A stretch of DNA of 39,199 bases, taken from a bacterium BMS3Abin08. Lineage in GTDB: Bacteria > Nitrospirota > Thermodesulfovibrionia > Thermodesulfovibrionales > JdFR-85. Within the stretch, counting starts at the first letter, position 1. The number at the start of each line of letters is the position of its first letter. Positions 24,302-33,701 of the stretch are shown here, one piece after another. The DNA is taken from assembly GCA_002897935.1 (NCBI GenBank), contig BDTA01000084.1, forward strand, positions 1-39,199, given 5' to 3'. Below the pieces are notes generated by a model, which saw only the letters and a program-made list of their open reading frames with translations, did no database searches and had not been told where the DNA came from. The translations under genes were made by a program, and so were the position numbers.

Positions 24302-24678
24302 GATACACCTCCCGGTCTTATCAAATAAGCCGTCCATAACGGGTCCGGCTTTTATAATAGCATCTGTAACAGCATCTTTTATGCCAAACCCTGCAAGGAG
24401 GGGAAAGGGCCTCCGCCCTTCCATGCATGACACCTTCGGCCCTTAAGAAGTCCTTATATTACAGGGGCTTTCGTACTAAGGGTTTTTCACCGAAGCCTCA
24501 ATCACAGAAAATCCATTATGCACCTGAGGGTCCCCGGGTTCATCATCTTTCTCCATCACGGAATCGGATTTCCCTTTTCGGAATTTAATGTCTTCAATTG
24601 CAATATTCCTTCAGGGTTTTTCACCCCCGGGGAATTGGTTCCTTGAAAATATTTTCCGTCTTCTGATAGTATTTCATA

Positions 24679-25092
24679 ATGGCTACTCCCGCTGGGATTC
24701 TCTCCAGAATTGTTGCTAAGGTGATAGACCTCGTATTTATTGCGATTGCAATAGAGGCACTGAACCGTGCCGGGTTCCTTGCGGCCATGGTTTACATACT
24801 GGTCGCAGACGGACTGTTTGAAGGAAGAAGCCCCGGGAAGATGCTTGTAAATATCCAGACAGTGAAGGAGGACGGAACACCCTGCACATTAAAGGAATCA
24901 ATAATAAGAAACACTACCTTTGCTGTAGGCCTGTTACTATGGAAGATACCCATTATTGGCTGGGCCCTTTTCCTAATTCTGCTTTCCATTGAGTTCGTTG
25001 TCCTTATCGGAAGCGGCAATAAAAGAAGGGTTGGAGATGTTCTTGCCAGGACCGATGTGGTTGAGTTCCACCCAAAACGGACCGTTACCTAA
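24679..25092 (+). CDS. RDD family membrane protein
   Basis: The 137-residue protein matches the RDD family: an N-terminal segment SRIVAKVIDLVFIAI (R..D), the GLFEGRSPGKMLVNIQTV loop and a later IIRNTT segment, with three hydrophobic segments. RDD proteins are inner-membrane proteins, some of which act in ion transport; the function here is unknown. No strong Shine-Dalgarno sequence is visible. The first terminal repeat of a tandem MITE-like array starts two bases after the stop codon. Confidence 0.8.
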   Translation: MATPAGILSRIVAKVIDLVFIAIAIEALNRAGFLAAMVYILVADGLFEGRSPGKMLVNIQTVKEDGTPCTLKESIIRNTTFAVGLLLWKIPIIGWALFLILLSIEFVVLIGSGNKRRVGDVLARTDVVEFHPKRTVT

Positions 25093-25093
25093 A

Positions 25094-25240
25094 TAGAGTC
25101 TGTGTATAAACTGCCGTTTTTTATTTCTGTCATACCCGAAGTCTGTAGTCGGGTATCCAGAACTTATTGAAAAGACTGGATTCCGGCCCAACTGACCGCG
25201 GGAATGACGGCTCTATTGTTGACTTTATACACAGACTCTA
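25094..25240. repeat. MITE-like palindromic element 1
   Basis: This 147-bp element has perfect 17-bp terminal inverted repeats TAGAGTCTGTGTATAAA (25094-25110 and its complement at 25224-25240). The terminal TA could be a target-site duplication, as in Tc1/IS630-type MITEs. The interior carries diverged GTCATTCC-type palindrome sequence. Confidence 0.8.
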
Positions 25241-25242
25241 TT

Positions 25243-25378
25243 TAGAGTCTGTGTATAAAGTCGAAAAGTTGTCCTTTTTCTGTCATTCCGGCTTGTCCGG
25301 AATCTGTCTTTAAGAAGGATTCCCGACTCGCTTCGCTTGCGGGAATGACAAATAACTGCAGTTTATATACAGACACTA
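25243..25378. repeat. MITE-like palindromic element 2
   Basis: This 136-bp element begins TAGAGTCTGTGTATAAA at 25243-25259 and ends with the complement with two changes (TTTATATACAGACACTA, 25362-25378). It is separated from element 1 by TT only. The interior runs GTCATTCCGGCTTGTCCGG ... CGGGAATGAC. Confidence 0.8.
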
Positions 25379-25380
25379 TT

Positions 25381-25477
25381 TAGAGTCTGTGTATAAACGT
25401 TTTTCTGTCATTCCGACCCCCGAATGCGTTCGGGATTGCGGGAATGACAAATGACTGTAATTTATAAACAGACTCTA
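25381..25477. repeat. MITE-like palindromic element 3
   Basis: This 97-bp element begins TAGAGTCTGTGTATAAA at 25381-25397 and ends TTTATAAACAGACTCTA (25461-25477), one base different from perfect. It again follows element 2 after TT. The interior is a shorter GTCATTCC/GGAATGAC palindrome. Confidence 0.8.
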
Positions 25478-25524
25478 AATAGCAAAAAGCCCTTGCTGTC
25501 ATTTTGAACCTGATTCGGAATATA

Positions 25525-25612
25525 ATAAAAATAACGTTACGAGGCCCTGAAACAATACCCCGGGAGTTTTCGGGGCACAGGGTTCAGCGCCTGCCCTGAA
25601 TTTATTTCAGGG
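25525..25612. repeat. Two interspersed repeat modules before mreB
   Basis: Bases 25525-25562 match 5422-5460, with one base missing. Bases 25580-25612 match 37809-37841 in the opposite orientation (a 33-base module with few differences, core CTGAA...GGGCAGG). The modules occur in different combinations elsewhere, so they move or are copied as units. Confidence 0.6.
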
Positions 25613-25703
25613 GTGACAATCTATGGTTTGAGCAACAGCTCGAAAAGAACAAACACGCGCACCTTGATGTAAATTCTGCATATTACTGATTCAGGGAGGA
25701 TAG

Positions 25704-26732
25704 ATGTTTATACAGAAATTTCTTGGACTGTTTTCTAATGATCTGGCAATAGACCTTGGGACTGCCAATACCCTTGTTTTTGTAAAGGGGAAAGGGATTA
25801 TATGCAATGAACCCTCGGTGGTTGTAATAAGAAAGGACAATAAGAAGACCATCGCCGTCGGTGCAGATGCAAAAAGAATGCTTGGCAAGACACCTGCAAA
25901 CATAACTGCAATACGTCCCATGAAAGATGGTGTCATCGCTGATTTCGACGCCACAGGTGAGATGCTCAAGTATTTCATTACAAAGGTTCATAACAGGAAG
26001 AGCTTTGTTTCCCCGAGGGTGATCATAGGGGTCCCTTCAGGTATAACTCAGGTAGAACAGCGCGCTGTAAAAGACGCCGCCCAGGCATCAGGTGCGAGGG
26101 ATGTGTACCTGATTTCAGAACCAATGGCTGCTGCTGTTGGAGTCGATTTACCCGTTGGTGAGCCGACAGGCAATATGATTGTTGATATCGGTGGCGGTAC
26201 AACCGATGTCGCCGTGATCTCCCTTGAAGGTATTGTTTACAGCAAGGTCGTGAGGGTAGGCGGTGACAGGATGGATGAGACCATTCTTGCCTATATCAAG
26301 AGAAAATATAACCTTATGATAGGTGAGAGGACCTCTGAACAGATCAAGATGGAGATCGGTTCGGCATATCCTGTTGATGACAAAAAGCTGGAGTTGGAGA
26401 TCAAGGGACGGGATATGGTTTCAGGCATACCCAAGACAGTTCTGATAAACGAAGAAGAGATAAGGGAGGCGCTGAAGGAACCCGTTACCGTAATTCTGGA
26501 TACAATCAAGGTCACCCTTGAAAACACCCCGCCGGAACTTGCAGCGGACATTGTTGACAAGGGGATTGTAATAGCCGGTGGGGGGGCATTACTGAAGGGG
26601 CTTGACCTGCTGATAAAGGAAGAAACCCGGTTACCCGTCATAGTTGCAGAGGATCCTCTAACGGCCGTTGTCAGGGGGGTAGGCAAGATGCTGGGTGAGA
26701 TAGACCTCCTCCAGCGGATATCCATCAATTGA
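25704..26732 (+). CDS. mreB: Rod shape-determining protein MreB
   Basis: MreB is the bacterial actin that guides lateral wall synthesis beneath the inner membrane. The actin-like phosphate and nucleotide motifs are visible: [16 protein letters not shown] near 16, a central [16 protein letters not shown], and the C-terminal [15 protein letters not shown]. The length of 342 is normal. GGAGG precedes the ATG. It heads a cluster with mreC, mreD, mrdA and rodA, which together make the elongasome. Confidence 0.97.
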   Translation: MFIQKFLGLFSNDLAIDLGTANTLVFVKGKGIICNEPSVVVIRKDNKKTIAVGADAKRMLGKTPANITAIRPMKDGVIADFDATGEMLKYFITKVHNRKSFVSPRVIIGVPSGITQVEQRAVKDAAQASGARDVYLISEPMAAAVGVDLPVGEPTGNMIVDIGGGTTDVAVISLEGIVYSKVVRVGGDRMDETILAYIKRKYNLMIGERTSEQIKMEIGSAYPVDDKKLELEIKGRDMVSGIPKTVLINEEEIREALKEPVTVILDTIKVTLENTPPELAADIVDKGIVIAGGGALLKGLDLLIKEETRLPVIVAEDPLTAVVRGVGKMLGEIDLLQRISIN

Positions 26733-26741
26733 CCGCCTGAA

Positions 26742-27527
26742 ATGTTAGACAAACGGATCATTGCCCTCTTCCTTCTCATCTTCCTCTCCCTCGTCCTGAT
26801 GACCTTTCAGAGTACGCGCGGACCGCTAAAGCCCGTGTCGATTCTAAAGTACCCGTTATACTTTGCAGACAGAGAACTTCAATTTGCCTGGAATGCCGTT
26901 ACCGGTCCCATAAGGGACTTTAAGAATCTCAGGGAAAAAAACCTTGAACTTGAAGAAGAACTCCGGACACTCAGGCTTTCTAAAGAAATGAACCTTGAAC
27001 TGGTACTGGAAAACCGGAGATTGACAAAACTGCTTGAAATAAAGACAACGACCCCTGAGTATGTAACGACTGCACGGGTCATATCCTCGGGAATAGGGAT
27101 CTGGCCAAGGACGATTGTTATCAACAAGGGGAGCAGGGGGGGTATAGAACGGGATATGGTGGTCAGAAACGTTGAAGGTCTTGTCGGCAGGGTTATCGAG
27201 GTAATGTCTTCTTTTTCCAGGGTTCTGCTTATTACGGATGTAGGGTTTTCCGCATCGGTGAGGTTACAGGACTCGCGACTGGAGGGAATCTTGTCCGGAC
27301 GTGGTGACGGTCTCTGCACCCTTAAATATATCTCAACCGAGGAGGAGGTAAAGGCCGGGACTCTTCTCGTCACTTCAGGACTCGACGGAATCTTTCCGCC
27401 GGGTATTCCCGTGGGCATCATTTTTAGAATAGACCCGGGAGACGAACTCTTCCAGTCTATTATAGTAAGACCGGTAGTTGATGAAAAGAAACTTGAAGAG
27501 GTAGTTGTACTTAAAAAGAGGACCTGA
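26742..27527 (+). CDS. mreC: Rod shape-determining protein MreC
   Basis: MreC is a bitopic periplasmic scaffold of the elongasome that binds PBP2. The 261-residue protein has an N-terminal transmembrane segment (about 5-23), a coiled coil near 55-90 (NLREKNLELEEELRTL) and the beta-barrel domain with ARVISSGIGIWPRTIVINKGSRGGI and the late VTSGLDGIFPPGIPVGII motif. It follows mreB by nine bases. No clear Shine-Dalgarno sequence is seen before the ATG. Confidence 0.95.
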   Translation: MLDKRIIALFLLIFLSLVLMTFQSTRGPLKPVSILKYPLYFADRELQFAWNAVTGPIRDFKNLREKNLELEEELRTLRLSKEMNLELVLENRRLTKLLEIKTTTPEYVTTARVISSGIGIWPRTIVINKGSRGGIERDMVVRNVEGLVGRVIEVMSSFSRVLLITDVGFSASVRLQDSRLEGILSGRGDGLCTLKYISTEEEVKAGTLLVTSGLDGIFPPGIPVGIIFRIDPGDELFQSIIVRPVVDEKKLEEVVVLKKRT

Positions 27528-27529
27528 AC

Positions 27530-27994
27530 ATGGTAAAGGCAAAGAAGACATTACTTTACATATTTAGTATATCGGCTTTATTTCTTATCCAGTCGGTTTT
27601 TTCCGTAGGAGAGTTCAAGCTTAATCTCTTGATCCTACCGGTCTATTACGTTGGATTTAAGAAAGGCTATCTTAAAGGACTTCTTACAGGGGCGCTGATC
27701 GGTTTCCTTGAAGACAGTTTTTCCGGTAGCATAATAGGTCCGGCCCTCCTCTCTAAAGGGGTGCTCGGCATAGCAGCATCCTACATCAGGGGGGGATTCT
27801 TTATCTGGAGACCCGCCCTCGGAATGATATCCCTCTTTGGGCTGTGTCTGATCGATGATACGATACAGTTTATCTCCCTTGCAATTTTTTCAGACCAACC
27901 CACTACACTCAAACACTTTCTGATCTTTGCCCTCCTGAGGGCCATAATCATAAGTCCATTTGGAAGCTTCATTAAACCGGAAGATGGAAGATAA
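27530..27994 (+). CDS. mreD: Rod shape-determining protein MreD
   Basis: MreD is a polytopic inner-membrane partner of MreC. At 154 residues it is almost entirely hydrophobic with about five segments, and it has the family's GFLEDSFSG (G-x-x-x-D) motif. It starts two bases after the mreC stop and overlaps mrdA by 11 bases, so the trio is translationally coupled. Confidence 0.88.
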   Translation: MVKAKKTLLYIFSISALFLIQSVFSVGEFKLNLLILPVYYVGFKKGYLKGLLTGALIGFLEDSFSGSIIGPALLSKGVLGIAASYIRGGFFIWRPALGMISLFGLCLIDDTIQFISLAIFSDQPTTLKHFLIFALLRAIIISPFGSFIKPEDGR

Positions 27995-29735
27995 AGAAAA
28001 ACAGATAAAGGCACTTGCCTTTATCACATTTATTGTAATACTCACCTTTGTCCTGAGGCTCTGGCAGTTACAGATACTGAAAGGGGATCAGTTCAGGGAA
28101 CTCTCTGAAAGGAACAGGGTTTCCATCGTAAAGATCCCCGCCCCAAGGGGTATAATATACGACCGGAAAGGTAAGGCGCTGGTCAAAAACGCCCCCTTTT
28201 TTGTGGCCTCCCTCCTGCCTGAACCAACCCAGAAAGAGATCAATATGACGGAGCTGTCGGCACTCCTTAAAGTACCCGTTGAAGATCTGTCAGAAAAAAT
28301 TATCCACAAAAAAACACACTCAATTGAACCAATACCGTTAAAACGGGGGCTGACATTTGAGGAGGTCGCCAAAATCGAGGCACGGAGGGCAGACTTTCCC
28401 GGTCTTATTATTGAAACCGAAATAATAAGAGACTATCCATACAACAGTACCGCTGCCCACCTCATCGGCTATCTCAGCAGACCTTCGGATGAGCAGATGA
28501 AAACCGGGAGCTACGACGACTCGCCAAAGGGAACATACGTCGGCAGGTGGGGGGTTGAAGCGCTCTTTAATGAGAGATTGCGGGGGAAACCCGGCATAAG
28601 GTATATCGAGGTTGATGCCCTTGGAAGGCAGTTACATACCCTCAAGGTAGTGCCTCCTCAGAGGGGTGAGGATATACACTTGAGCATCGATATCAAGACC
28701 CAGATTGCGGCAGAGAGGGCATTCAAGAAAAGATCCGGCGCCTTGCTTGCCCTTGACCCTGAAAACGGCGAGATCCTTGCCCTCGTCAGCCTGCCCTCTT
28801 TCGACCCCAATCTCTTTGTCAGGGGAATCTCCCCTGATACGTGGAGGCGCTACATCAGACAGCCGGGACATCCGTTCCTCAACAGGGTTTTTCAGAGCCG
28901 TTATCCACCTGGTTCGGTTTTCAAGCTGATAACTGCAATTGCAGGTCTTGAAGAAGGTGTAATATCTAAAAACTTCAAAGTATACTGTACCGGTCAAATC
29001 CATGTGGGCAAATGGACGTTCAGATGCTGGAAGAAAGGGGGTCACGGGCTCATATCGCTTAAGAGGGCAATCGTGGAATCCTGTGATGTCTATTTTTATG
29101 AGGTCGGCAGGCTTCTCGGTATAGACAGGATCGCCAAGTACGCACAGGCCCTTGGACTTGACAGGCCGCCCGGGGTCCACCTTTCGGCAGAAAGGGCCGG
29201 TCTGATCCCAAGCACCAAATGGAAGAGACAGTCGAGAGGAAAACCATGGTATCTCGGCGATACATTCAACGCCGCAATCGGGCAGGGATATGTATCCCTC
29301 ACCCCCGCACAGGTAGCCCTTCTGATTTCCGCCATAGCAAGCGACGGGAAGGTCTTCAGGCCATCCCTTACCGTGGACTCCGGAACCCCCGAACCTATTG
29401 CCAAGCTTTCCTTCAAACCACAGACCCTGAAGATTCTGAAGAACGCTCTCATAGATGTTGTAAATTCCCCGAGAGGAACGGGCAGGCTCGCAAGATCCGA
29501 CAAGTACCTTATTGCCGGCAAGACGGGAACCGCACAGGTGGTCAGATTACCTGAGCACAATATGAACACCGGGAGGAACCTTATTAAGGATCACGCATGG
29601 TTCGTGGCATATGCACCTGCGGAAAACCCCGAGATAGCGCTCTCGGTATTTGTCGAGCATGGAGGGCATGGAGGGACCGCAGCAGCTCCGATAGCCAAGG
29701 AAACCATCGAGGCATACCTTGACGGAGAAAAATAA
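27984..29735 (+). CDS. mrdA: Penicillin-binding protein 2
   Basis: PBP2 is the elongasome transpeptidase that crosslinks peptidoglycan. After an N-terminal membrane anchor (about 12-30), the pedestal includes PAPRGIIYDRKG. The transpeptidase domain has the active-site serine in SVFK (S311, K314), SCD as the second motif (VESCDVYFYEVG) and KTG at 513-515 (AGKTGTAQ). I start it at the ATG at 27984 rather than a TTG at 27960, giving 583 residues, which is normal. It is separated from rodA by a long repeat (29838-30125). Confidence 0.95.
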   Translation: MEDKEKQIKALAFITFIVILTFVLRLWQLQILKGDQFRELSERNRVSIVKIPAPRGIIYDRKGKALVKNAPFFVASLLPEPTQKEINMTELSALLKVPVEDLSEKIIHKKTHSIEPIPLKRGLTFEEVAKIEARRADFPGLIIETEIIRDYPYNSTAAHLIGYLSRPSDEQMKTGSYDDSPKGTYVGRWGVEALFNERLRGKPGIRYIEVDALGRQLHTLKVVPPQRGEDIHLSIDIKTQIAAERAFKKRSGALLALDPENGEILALVSLPSFDPNLFVRGISPDTWRRYIRQPGHPFLNRVFQSRYPPGSVFKLITAIAGLEEGVISKNFKVYCTGQIHVGKWTFRCWKKGGHGLISLKRAIVESCDVYFYEVGRLLGIDRIAKYAQALGLDRPPGVHLSAERAGLIPSTKWKRQSRGKPWYLGDTFNAAIGQGYVSLTPAQVALLISAIASDGKVFRPSLTVDSGTPEPIAKLSFKPQTLKILKNALIDVVNSPRGTGRLARSDKYLIAGKTGTAQVVRLPEHNMNTGRNLIKDHAWFVAYAPAENPEIALSVFVEHGGHGGTAAAPIAKETIEAYLDGEK

Positions 29736-30178
29736 TCCGTTCAGGATCTGTTGTAAAAGACGTGCAATACAGACAGCCTCCTATGAATTTGCTGAAATTT
29801 CATATTGATGCGCTTCTCCCCGTGTTTGGATATGGGTTAGGCTCTTTCTGTTTTAGTTGAAGGGAGGCTTAAAATTCAACTTGACATTAACCAAAACGTA
29901 ACAATGTCATTCCGGCTTGTCCGGAATCGTTACTTTAAGAAGGATTCCCGACTCCCGAATGCGTTCGGGATTGCGGGAATGACTAATGACTGTTATTTAT
30001 AAACAGACTCTTATTAGACAAAGCAATCCGACATTTAGTGGTTTATACGAGAATATTGCAGAAACGATTCCGGACAAGCCGGAATGACGGACTGATAAAG
30101 TGTTTTTAACTTTTTGCGAACGAACCATCGTTTTTTATGTAACCGTAAGGCAAACTATGATATCAAGGATTTAAACTC
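29736..30178. other. Gene-free stretch between mrdA and rodA
   Basis: There is no gene here. Nearly the whole gap is a copy of the long mosaic repeat (29838-30125). Since mrdA and rodA normally overlap or are adjacent in this type of cluster, the repeat has apparently inserted into an operon. Confidence 0.7.
29838..30125. repeat. Long mosaic intergenic repeat, copy 2
   Basis: This 288-bp stretch matches 12558-12812 on both flanks. Its middle holds a different cargo: a GTCATTCC/GGAATGAC palindrome and, at 29996-30011, the right-hand terminal repeat TTTATAAACAGACTCT of the MITE-like family, without the matching left terminus. That indicates recombination between repeat families. Confidence 0.7.
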
Positions 30179-31312
30179 ATGTACGGAAATCTTTTTGTTA
30201 ATACCATAAAGAGACTTAAAAGGATTGACTGGATACTGCTTTCAATCCCCATAATAATCACAATACTGGGTATCATGACGATATACAGCGCAACACGTCC
30301 CGTTATTGATACATTTCAGCCGAAGTTCTATTTGAGACAGACTGTATGGCTTGTACTCTCCTTGATCATGTTGCTGGTAGTGATAAGTTTTGACTACAAC
30401 AGAATCCTCAGGTTCACCTACCATATCTACGCCTTTGGCATCCTCCTCCTTCTCCTGACCATTGTATCGGGACATACGGGGATGGGGGCGCAGAGATGGA
30501 TAAGCCTTGGACCGATCAGTTTCCAGCCCTCTGAAATCTTCAGGATCATACTCATACTGGTCACTGCACGATTCCTTGCAACCAAAGGCTCTCCTCTGAG
30601 ATTCTCGAATCTATCCATGTTTTTCCTCCTCTATGGTCTTGTACCTTTCTTTCTTCTTTATTTACAACCCGATCTCGGAACCGCTCTTGTGCTCCTTGTT
30701 ATCGTAACCCTGCAGACGATCGTGAGGGGTGTCCACAGGAAGGTAATAATAGGTGGGATAATCATAACCCTCATAGTCCTTCCCTTTCTTGGAAACGTCT
30801 TATGGCACGGGCTGAAGGGGTATCAGAAGAATCGCCTCATGGCATTCATCGATCCGGGGGTGGACCCCAGAGGAATCGGATACCAGATAGAACAATCAAA
30901 GATAACCATAGGGTCCGGGAAGATCTTTGGAAAAGGGTATCTGAAGGGTACACAGGGCCCCTTCAGGTTCCTGCCGGAGAAGCATACCGATTTTATCTTT
31001 TCCGTCTTTGCCGAGGAGTGGGGATTCTTTGGATCGATTATTCTATTGCTCCTCTATATGATCCTTATAATCAGGGGGTTGGAAACCGCATATTACGCAA
31101 AGGACCTCTTCGGAACCCTGATAGCGACCGGTATCAGTATAATGTTCCTCCTTTATCTGACAATCAATATCGGTATGACAATGGGACTTATGCCTGTAGT
31201 GGGGATCCCTCTCCCCTTCTTCAGCTATGGAGGAACGGCTCTTCTCAGCAATTTTATCTCCGTGGGGCTCCTCATTAATATACGTATGAGAAGATTTGAA
31301 CTCTTCTATTGA
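30179..31312 (+). CDS. rodA: Rod shape-determining protein RodA (peptidoglycan glycosyltransferase)
   Basis: RodA is a SEDS-family glycosyltransferase that polymerises lipid II and works with PBP2. The 377-residue protein is polytopic (about ten segments). SEDS signatures include GAQRWISLGPISFQPSE, LLYLQPDLGTALV, the loop PGVDPRGIGYQIEQSKITIGSG, FLPEKHTDFIFSVFAEEWGF and PLPFFSYGGTALL. AAGGA precedes the ATG by about eight bases. Confidence 0.95.
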   Translation: MYGNLFVNTIKRLKRIDWILLSIPIIITILGIMTIYSATRPVIDTFQPKFYLRQTVWLVLSLIMLLVVISFDYNRILRFTYHIYAFGILLLLLTIVSGHTGMGAQRWISLGPISFQPSEIFRIILILVTARFLATKGSPLRFSNLSMFFLLYGLVPFFLLYLQPDLGTALVLLVIVTLQTIVRGVHRKVIIGGIIITLIVLPFLGNVLWHGLKGYQKNRLMAFIDPGVDPRGIGYQIEQSKITIGSGKIFGKGYLKGTQGPFRFLPEKHTDFIFSVFAEEWGFFGSIILLLLYMILIIRGLETAYYAKDLFGTLIATGISIMFLLYLTINIGMTMGLMPVVGIPLPFFSYGGTALLSNFISVGLLINIRMRRFELFY

Positions 31313-31353
31313 TCCATGACTCATTGTTTTTATTAGATTTCCCGAACTTAATC

Positions 31354-31520
31354 AGACTCTGTGTATAAACTGCAGTTATTTGTCATTCCCGCAAGTGAAG
31401 CGCGTCGGGAATTCTTCTCAAAGAACGATTCCGGACAAGCCGGAATGACGATTGAGAGTTGACGCGACATTAGTGTCTGTGTATAAAATCGAGCAGTTGT
31501 CGTTTTCCCGTCATTCCGGA
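31354..31520. repeat. Cluster of MITE-like termini and GTCATTCC palindromes
   Basis: AGACTCTGTGTATAAA (31354-31369) and TAGTGTCTGTGTATAAA (31471-31487) are two terminal repeats in the same orientation. Between them lies a GTCATTCC...GGAATGAC palindrome (31382-31449), and a further partial TCATTCCGG follows. It fills the space between the convergent rodA and aroA genes and may serve as a bidirectional terminator. Confidence 0.7.
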
Positions 31521-31537
31521 AAGACAAGAAACCGCTC

Positions 31538-32842
31538 CTAAAGTGATTGGGAGAGTTCACCCAGTGTCCTGTAAAACCCGGGGAAGGAGATATCTACCGC
31601 TGAGACACCCTTTATGGTTGTAACACCTTCTGCTGCCAGTGCTGCAATGGAGAGTGACATTGCCACACGATGGTCCCCGTGACTTTTCACAACAGCGCCC
31701 TTCATCCTTACGGGCCCATTTATATCCATACCGTCCGGGTACTCCTTCACTTCAACCCCCAGCTTGCGCAGTTCCTCCGTCATCACGGCTATCCTGTCCG
31801 ACTCCTTGACCCTCAGCTCCCGGGCACCGCGGATCCGGGTGGTCCCATGGGCCTGTGTTGCCAGAACCGCCAAAATCGGAAATTCGTCTATCATCGCGGG
31901 AACCTCTTCCGGCCCTGTCTCAACGGCATTAAGCAGACCTGTATAGCTGCAGAGAATATCCGCAACGGGCTCTCCCGATACATCCCGTTCATTAAGGATC
32001 TTCAGGCCTGCTCCCATCCTCTTCATAATATCGATCAACCCCGTTCGAGTCGGATTTACCCCCACATTCCTGATCAACACCTCGGATCCCCCGACCATCG
32101 AAGCGGCAGCCATAAAAAAGGCAGCTGAAGAAAAATCCCCGGGGACCGAAATATCCATGGGTCCAAGCCTTGCTCCCCCTCTTATTGTCACCCTGAGACC
32201 CTCTACCGAGAGGTCTGCACCAATGGCCGTCAGCATCCTCTCCGTATGGTCCCTGGACTTATGTGGTTCCCTGACAGTGGTCTCACCTTCCACATAGAGC
32301 CCTGCAAGGAGTATGGCGGACTTGACCTGGGCAGACGCCACAGGGGACGTGTAGTCCATACCCCTGAGCCCCCCCCCTGTTATTACAATCGGGGCAAATG
32401 AATCACCCCCCCTTGCATGAATCTCCGCCCCCATATCCTTCATCGGTGAAATCACCCGGCTCATCGGCCTCTTTCTCAAGGAGTCGTCGCCAGTCAGAAC
32501 ACTCAGGAAGGGATGCCCGGAGAGGAGACCTGTGAGAAGCCTCATGGTGGTCCCGGAATTTCCGCAATCAATTACATCTTCAGGCTCTTTAAGGCCATAG
32601 AGTCCCTTCCCCGCAACCATTATCTCTTCCCCTTTGTCGTCTATATCTATCCCCAGAGCCCGCATTGCATTCATCGTGCTGATGGTATCAGCAGCCCTCA
32701 GGAGGTTCCTGATTCTGCTGACACCATCAGCTACCGAGGCAAAGATCATGGAGCGGTGAGATATTGACTTGTCAGGCGGGGGGATGATTTCTCCCTTTAA
32801 AGGTCCGCTCTTCCTTAATTCGATATTCCTGTCATCAGTCAT
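31538..32842 (-). CDS. aroA: 3-phosphoshikimate 1-carboxyvinyltransferase (EPSP synthase)
   Basis: AroA transfers the enolpyruvyl group of PEP to shikimate 3-phosphate. The motifs are clear: PPDKSISHRSMIFASVADG at the start, DCGNSGTTMRLLTGLL, a GDDSLRKRPM segment, PGDFSSAAFFMAAA, and the late IDEFPILAVLA and RVKESDRI. The length of 434 is normal. It is the last gene of the aromatic operon in this window and overlaps tyrA by eight bases. Confidence 0.97.
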   Translation of the reverse strand: MTDDRNIELRKSGPLKGEIIPPPDKSISHRSMIFASVADGVSRIRNLLRAADTISTMNAMRALGIDIDDKGEEIMVAGKGLYGLKEPEDVIDCGNSGTTMRLLTGLLSGHPFLSVLTGDDSLRKRPMSRVISPMKDMGAEIHARGGDSFAPIVITGGGLRGMDYTSPVASAQVKSAILLAGLYVEGETTVREPHKSRDHTERMLTAIGADLSVEGLRVTIRGGARLGPMDISVPGDFSSAAFFMAAASMVGGSEVLIRNVGVNPTRTGLIDIMKRMGAGLKILNERDVSGEPVADILCSYTGLLNAVETGPEEVPAMIDEFPILAVLATQAHGTTRIRGARELRVKESDRIAVMTEELRKLGVEVKEYPDGMDINGPVRMKGAVVKSHGDHRVAMSLSIAALAAEGVTTIKGVSAVDISFPGFYRTLGELSQSL

Positions 32843-33701
32843 CCCTTTCCATCCTCTTCCTTAAGTCCCTTGCATTCTCAAAGAGTCTCCGGAGATGTTC
32901 GGCGTCTCCCTTTACGAGCCCATCCCTTATATCGTCAAGGGCCTTCCTGAAGCTCTCAATCAGTCTCAGGAGGTTGTCCCTGTTATAAAGGCTTATCTCT
33001 GTCCAGAGTTCCGGTGAACTGAGTGCAATGCGCGTGGTATCCCTGAATCCGCTCCCGGACAGGTTGATATAATCCGGATCTGTATCTGAAAGGGTGTTCA
33101 CAAGGGCATAGGAAACAAGGTGCGGAAGATGGCTTAAAAGCGCAAAAACGAGGTCATGCTCCTCAGGTGAAAGCCTTGTCACTACCGCACCGAGCGCCTC
33201 CCAGAACTTCCCGACCCTTGAAAGTGCATCGGCTGCGGTATCCCCTGTCGGTGTCAGGACCACAGGGGCCCCTTCAAAGAGGTCCCCGGATGCGTAATCA
33301 ATCCCGGACCTTTCGGAACCGGCAATGGGATGGCAACCCACAAACCTCACTCCATCAGGAACAACCTCTTCAATCCTCCGGACAATGCTCCCCTTCACAC
33401 TCCCCACATCCGTCAGTAGCGAACCGGGCTTCAGTGAACCGGAAATGTCCTTCGTAATCTCAACAAACCGTCCCACAGGGGTTGCAAGAACCACCAGATC
33501 AGCGCCTTTTACAGCCTCTTTATGATTAATGGAGTAACCGTCAAGGATCTCCCTCTCTACGGCACGCCGGAGGTTTTCCTCGGTTCTGCCGGATCCGACG
33601 ACCTCTCTCGCAAGTCCGCGCCTCTTTATGCCAAGGGCGATACTTGCCCCGATCAGGCCGACACCTATAATTGCTACCCTGTTAAAAGCAACCTCCCCCA
33701 T
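32835..33701 (-). CDS. tyrA: Prephenate dehydrogenase
   Basis: TyrA oxidatively decarboxylates prephenate to 4-hydroxyphenylpyruvate for tyrosine synthesis. The NAD(P)-binding [17 protein letters not shown] lies near residues 13-29. Family segments [41 protein letters not shown] and [13 protein letters not shown] follow. The length of 288 is normal for the stand-alone enzyme without a chorismate mutase or ACT domain. It overlaps the DAHP synthase gene by one base (TGATG) and aroA by eight. Confidence 0.95.
   Translation of the reverse strand: MGEVAFNRVAIIGVGLIGASIALGIKRRGLAREVVGSGRTEENLRRAVEREILDGYSINHKEAVKGADLVVLATPVGRFVEITKDISGSLKPGSLLTDVGSVKGSIVRRIEEVVPDGVRFVGCHPIAGSERSGIDYASGDLFEGAPVVLTPTGDTAADALSRVGKFWEALGAVVTRLSPEEHDLVFALLSHLPHLVSYALVNTLSDTDPDYINLSGSGFRDTTRIALSSPELWTEISLYNRDNLLRLIESFRKALDDIRDGLVKGDAEHLRRLFENARDLRKRMERDD

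Larger units (their letters stand above)
25093..25703. other. Gene-free stretch made largely of repeats before mreB
   Basis: No gene is seen. It contains three tandem MITE-like elements (25094-25477) and shared short repeats (25525-25612), followed by about 90 bases that lead to mreB with GGAGG upstream of its ATG. Confidence 0.75.

Noticed and set aside
25094-25477. CRISPR array reading of the repeats before mreB
   Set aside because: The units are palindromic elements of unequal length (147, 136 and 97 bp) with inverted ends and related interiors, not short direct repeats with unique spacers.
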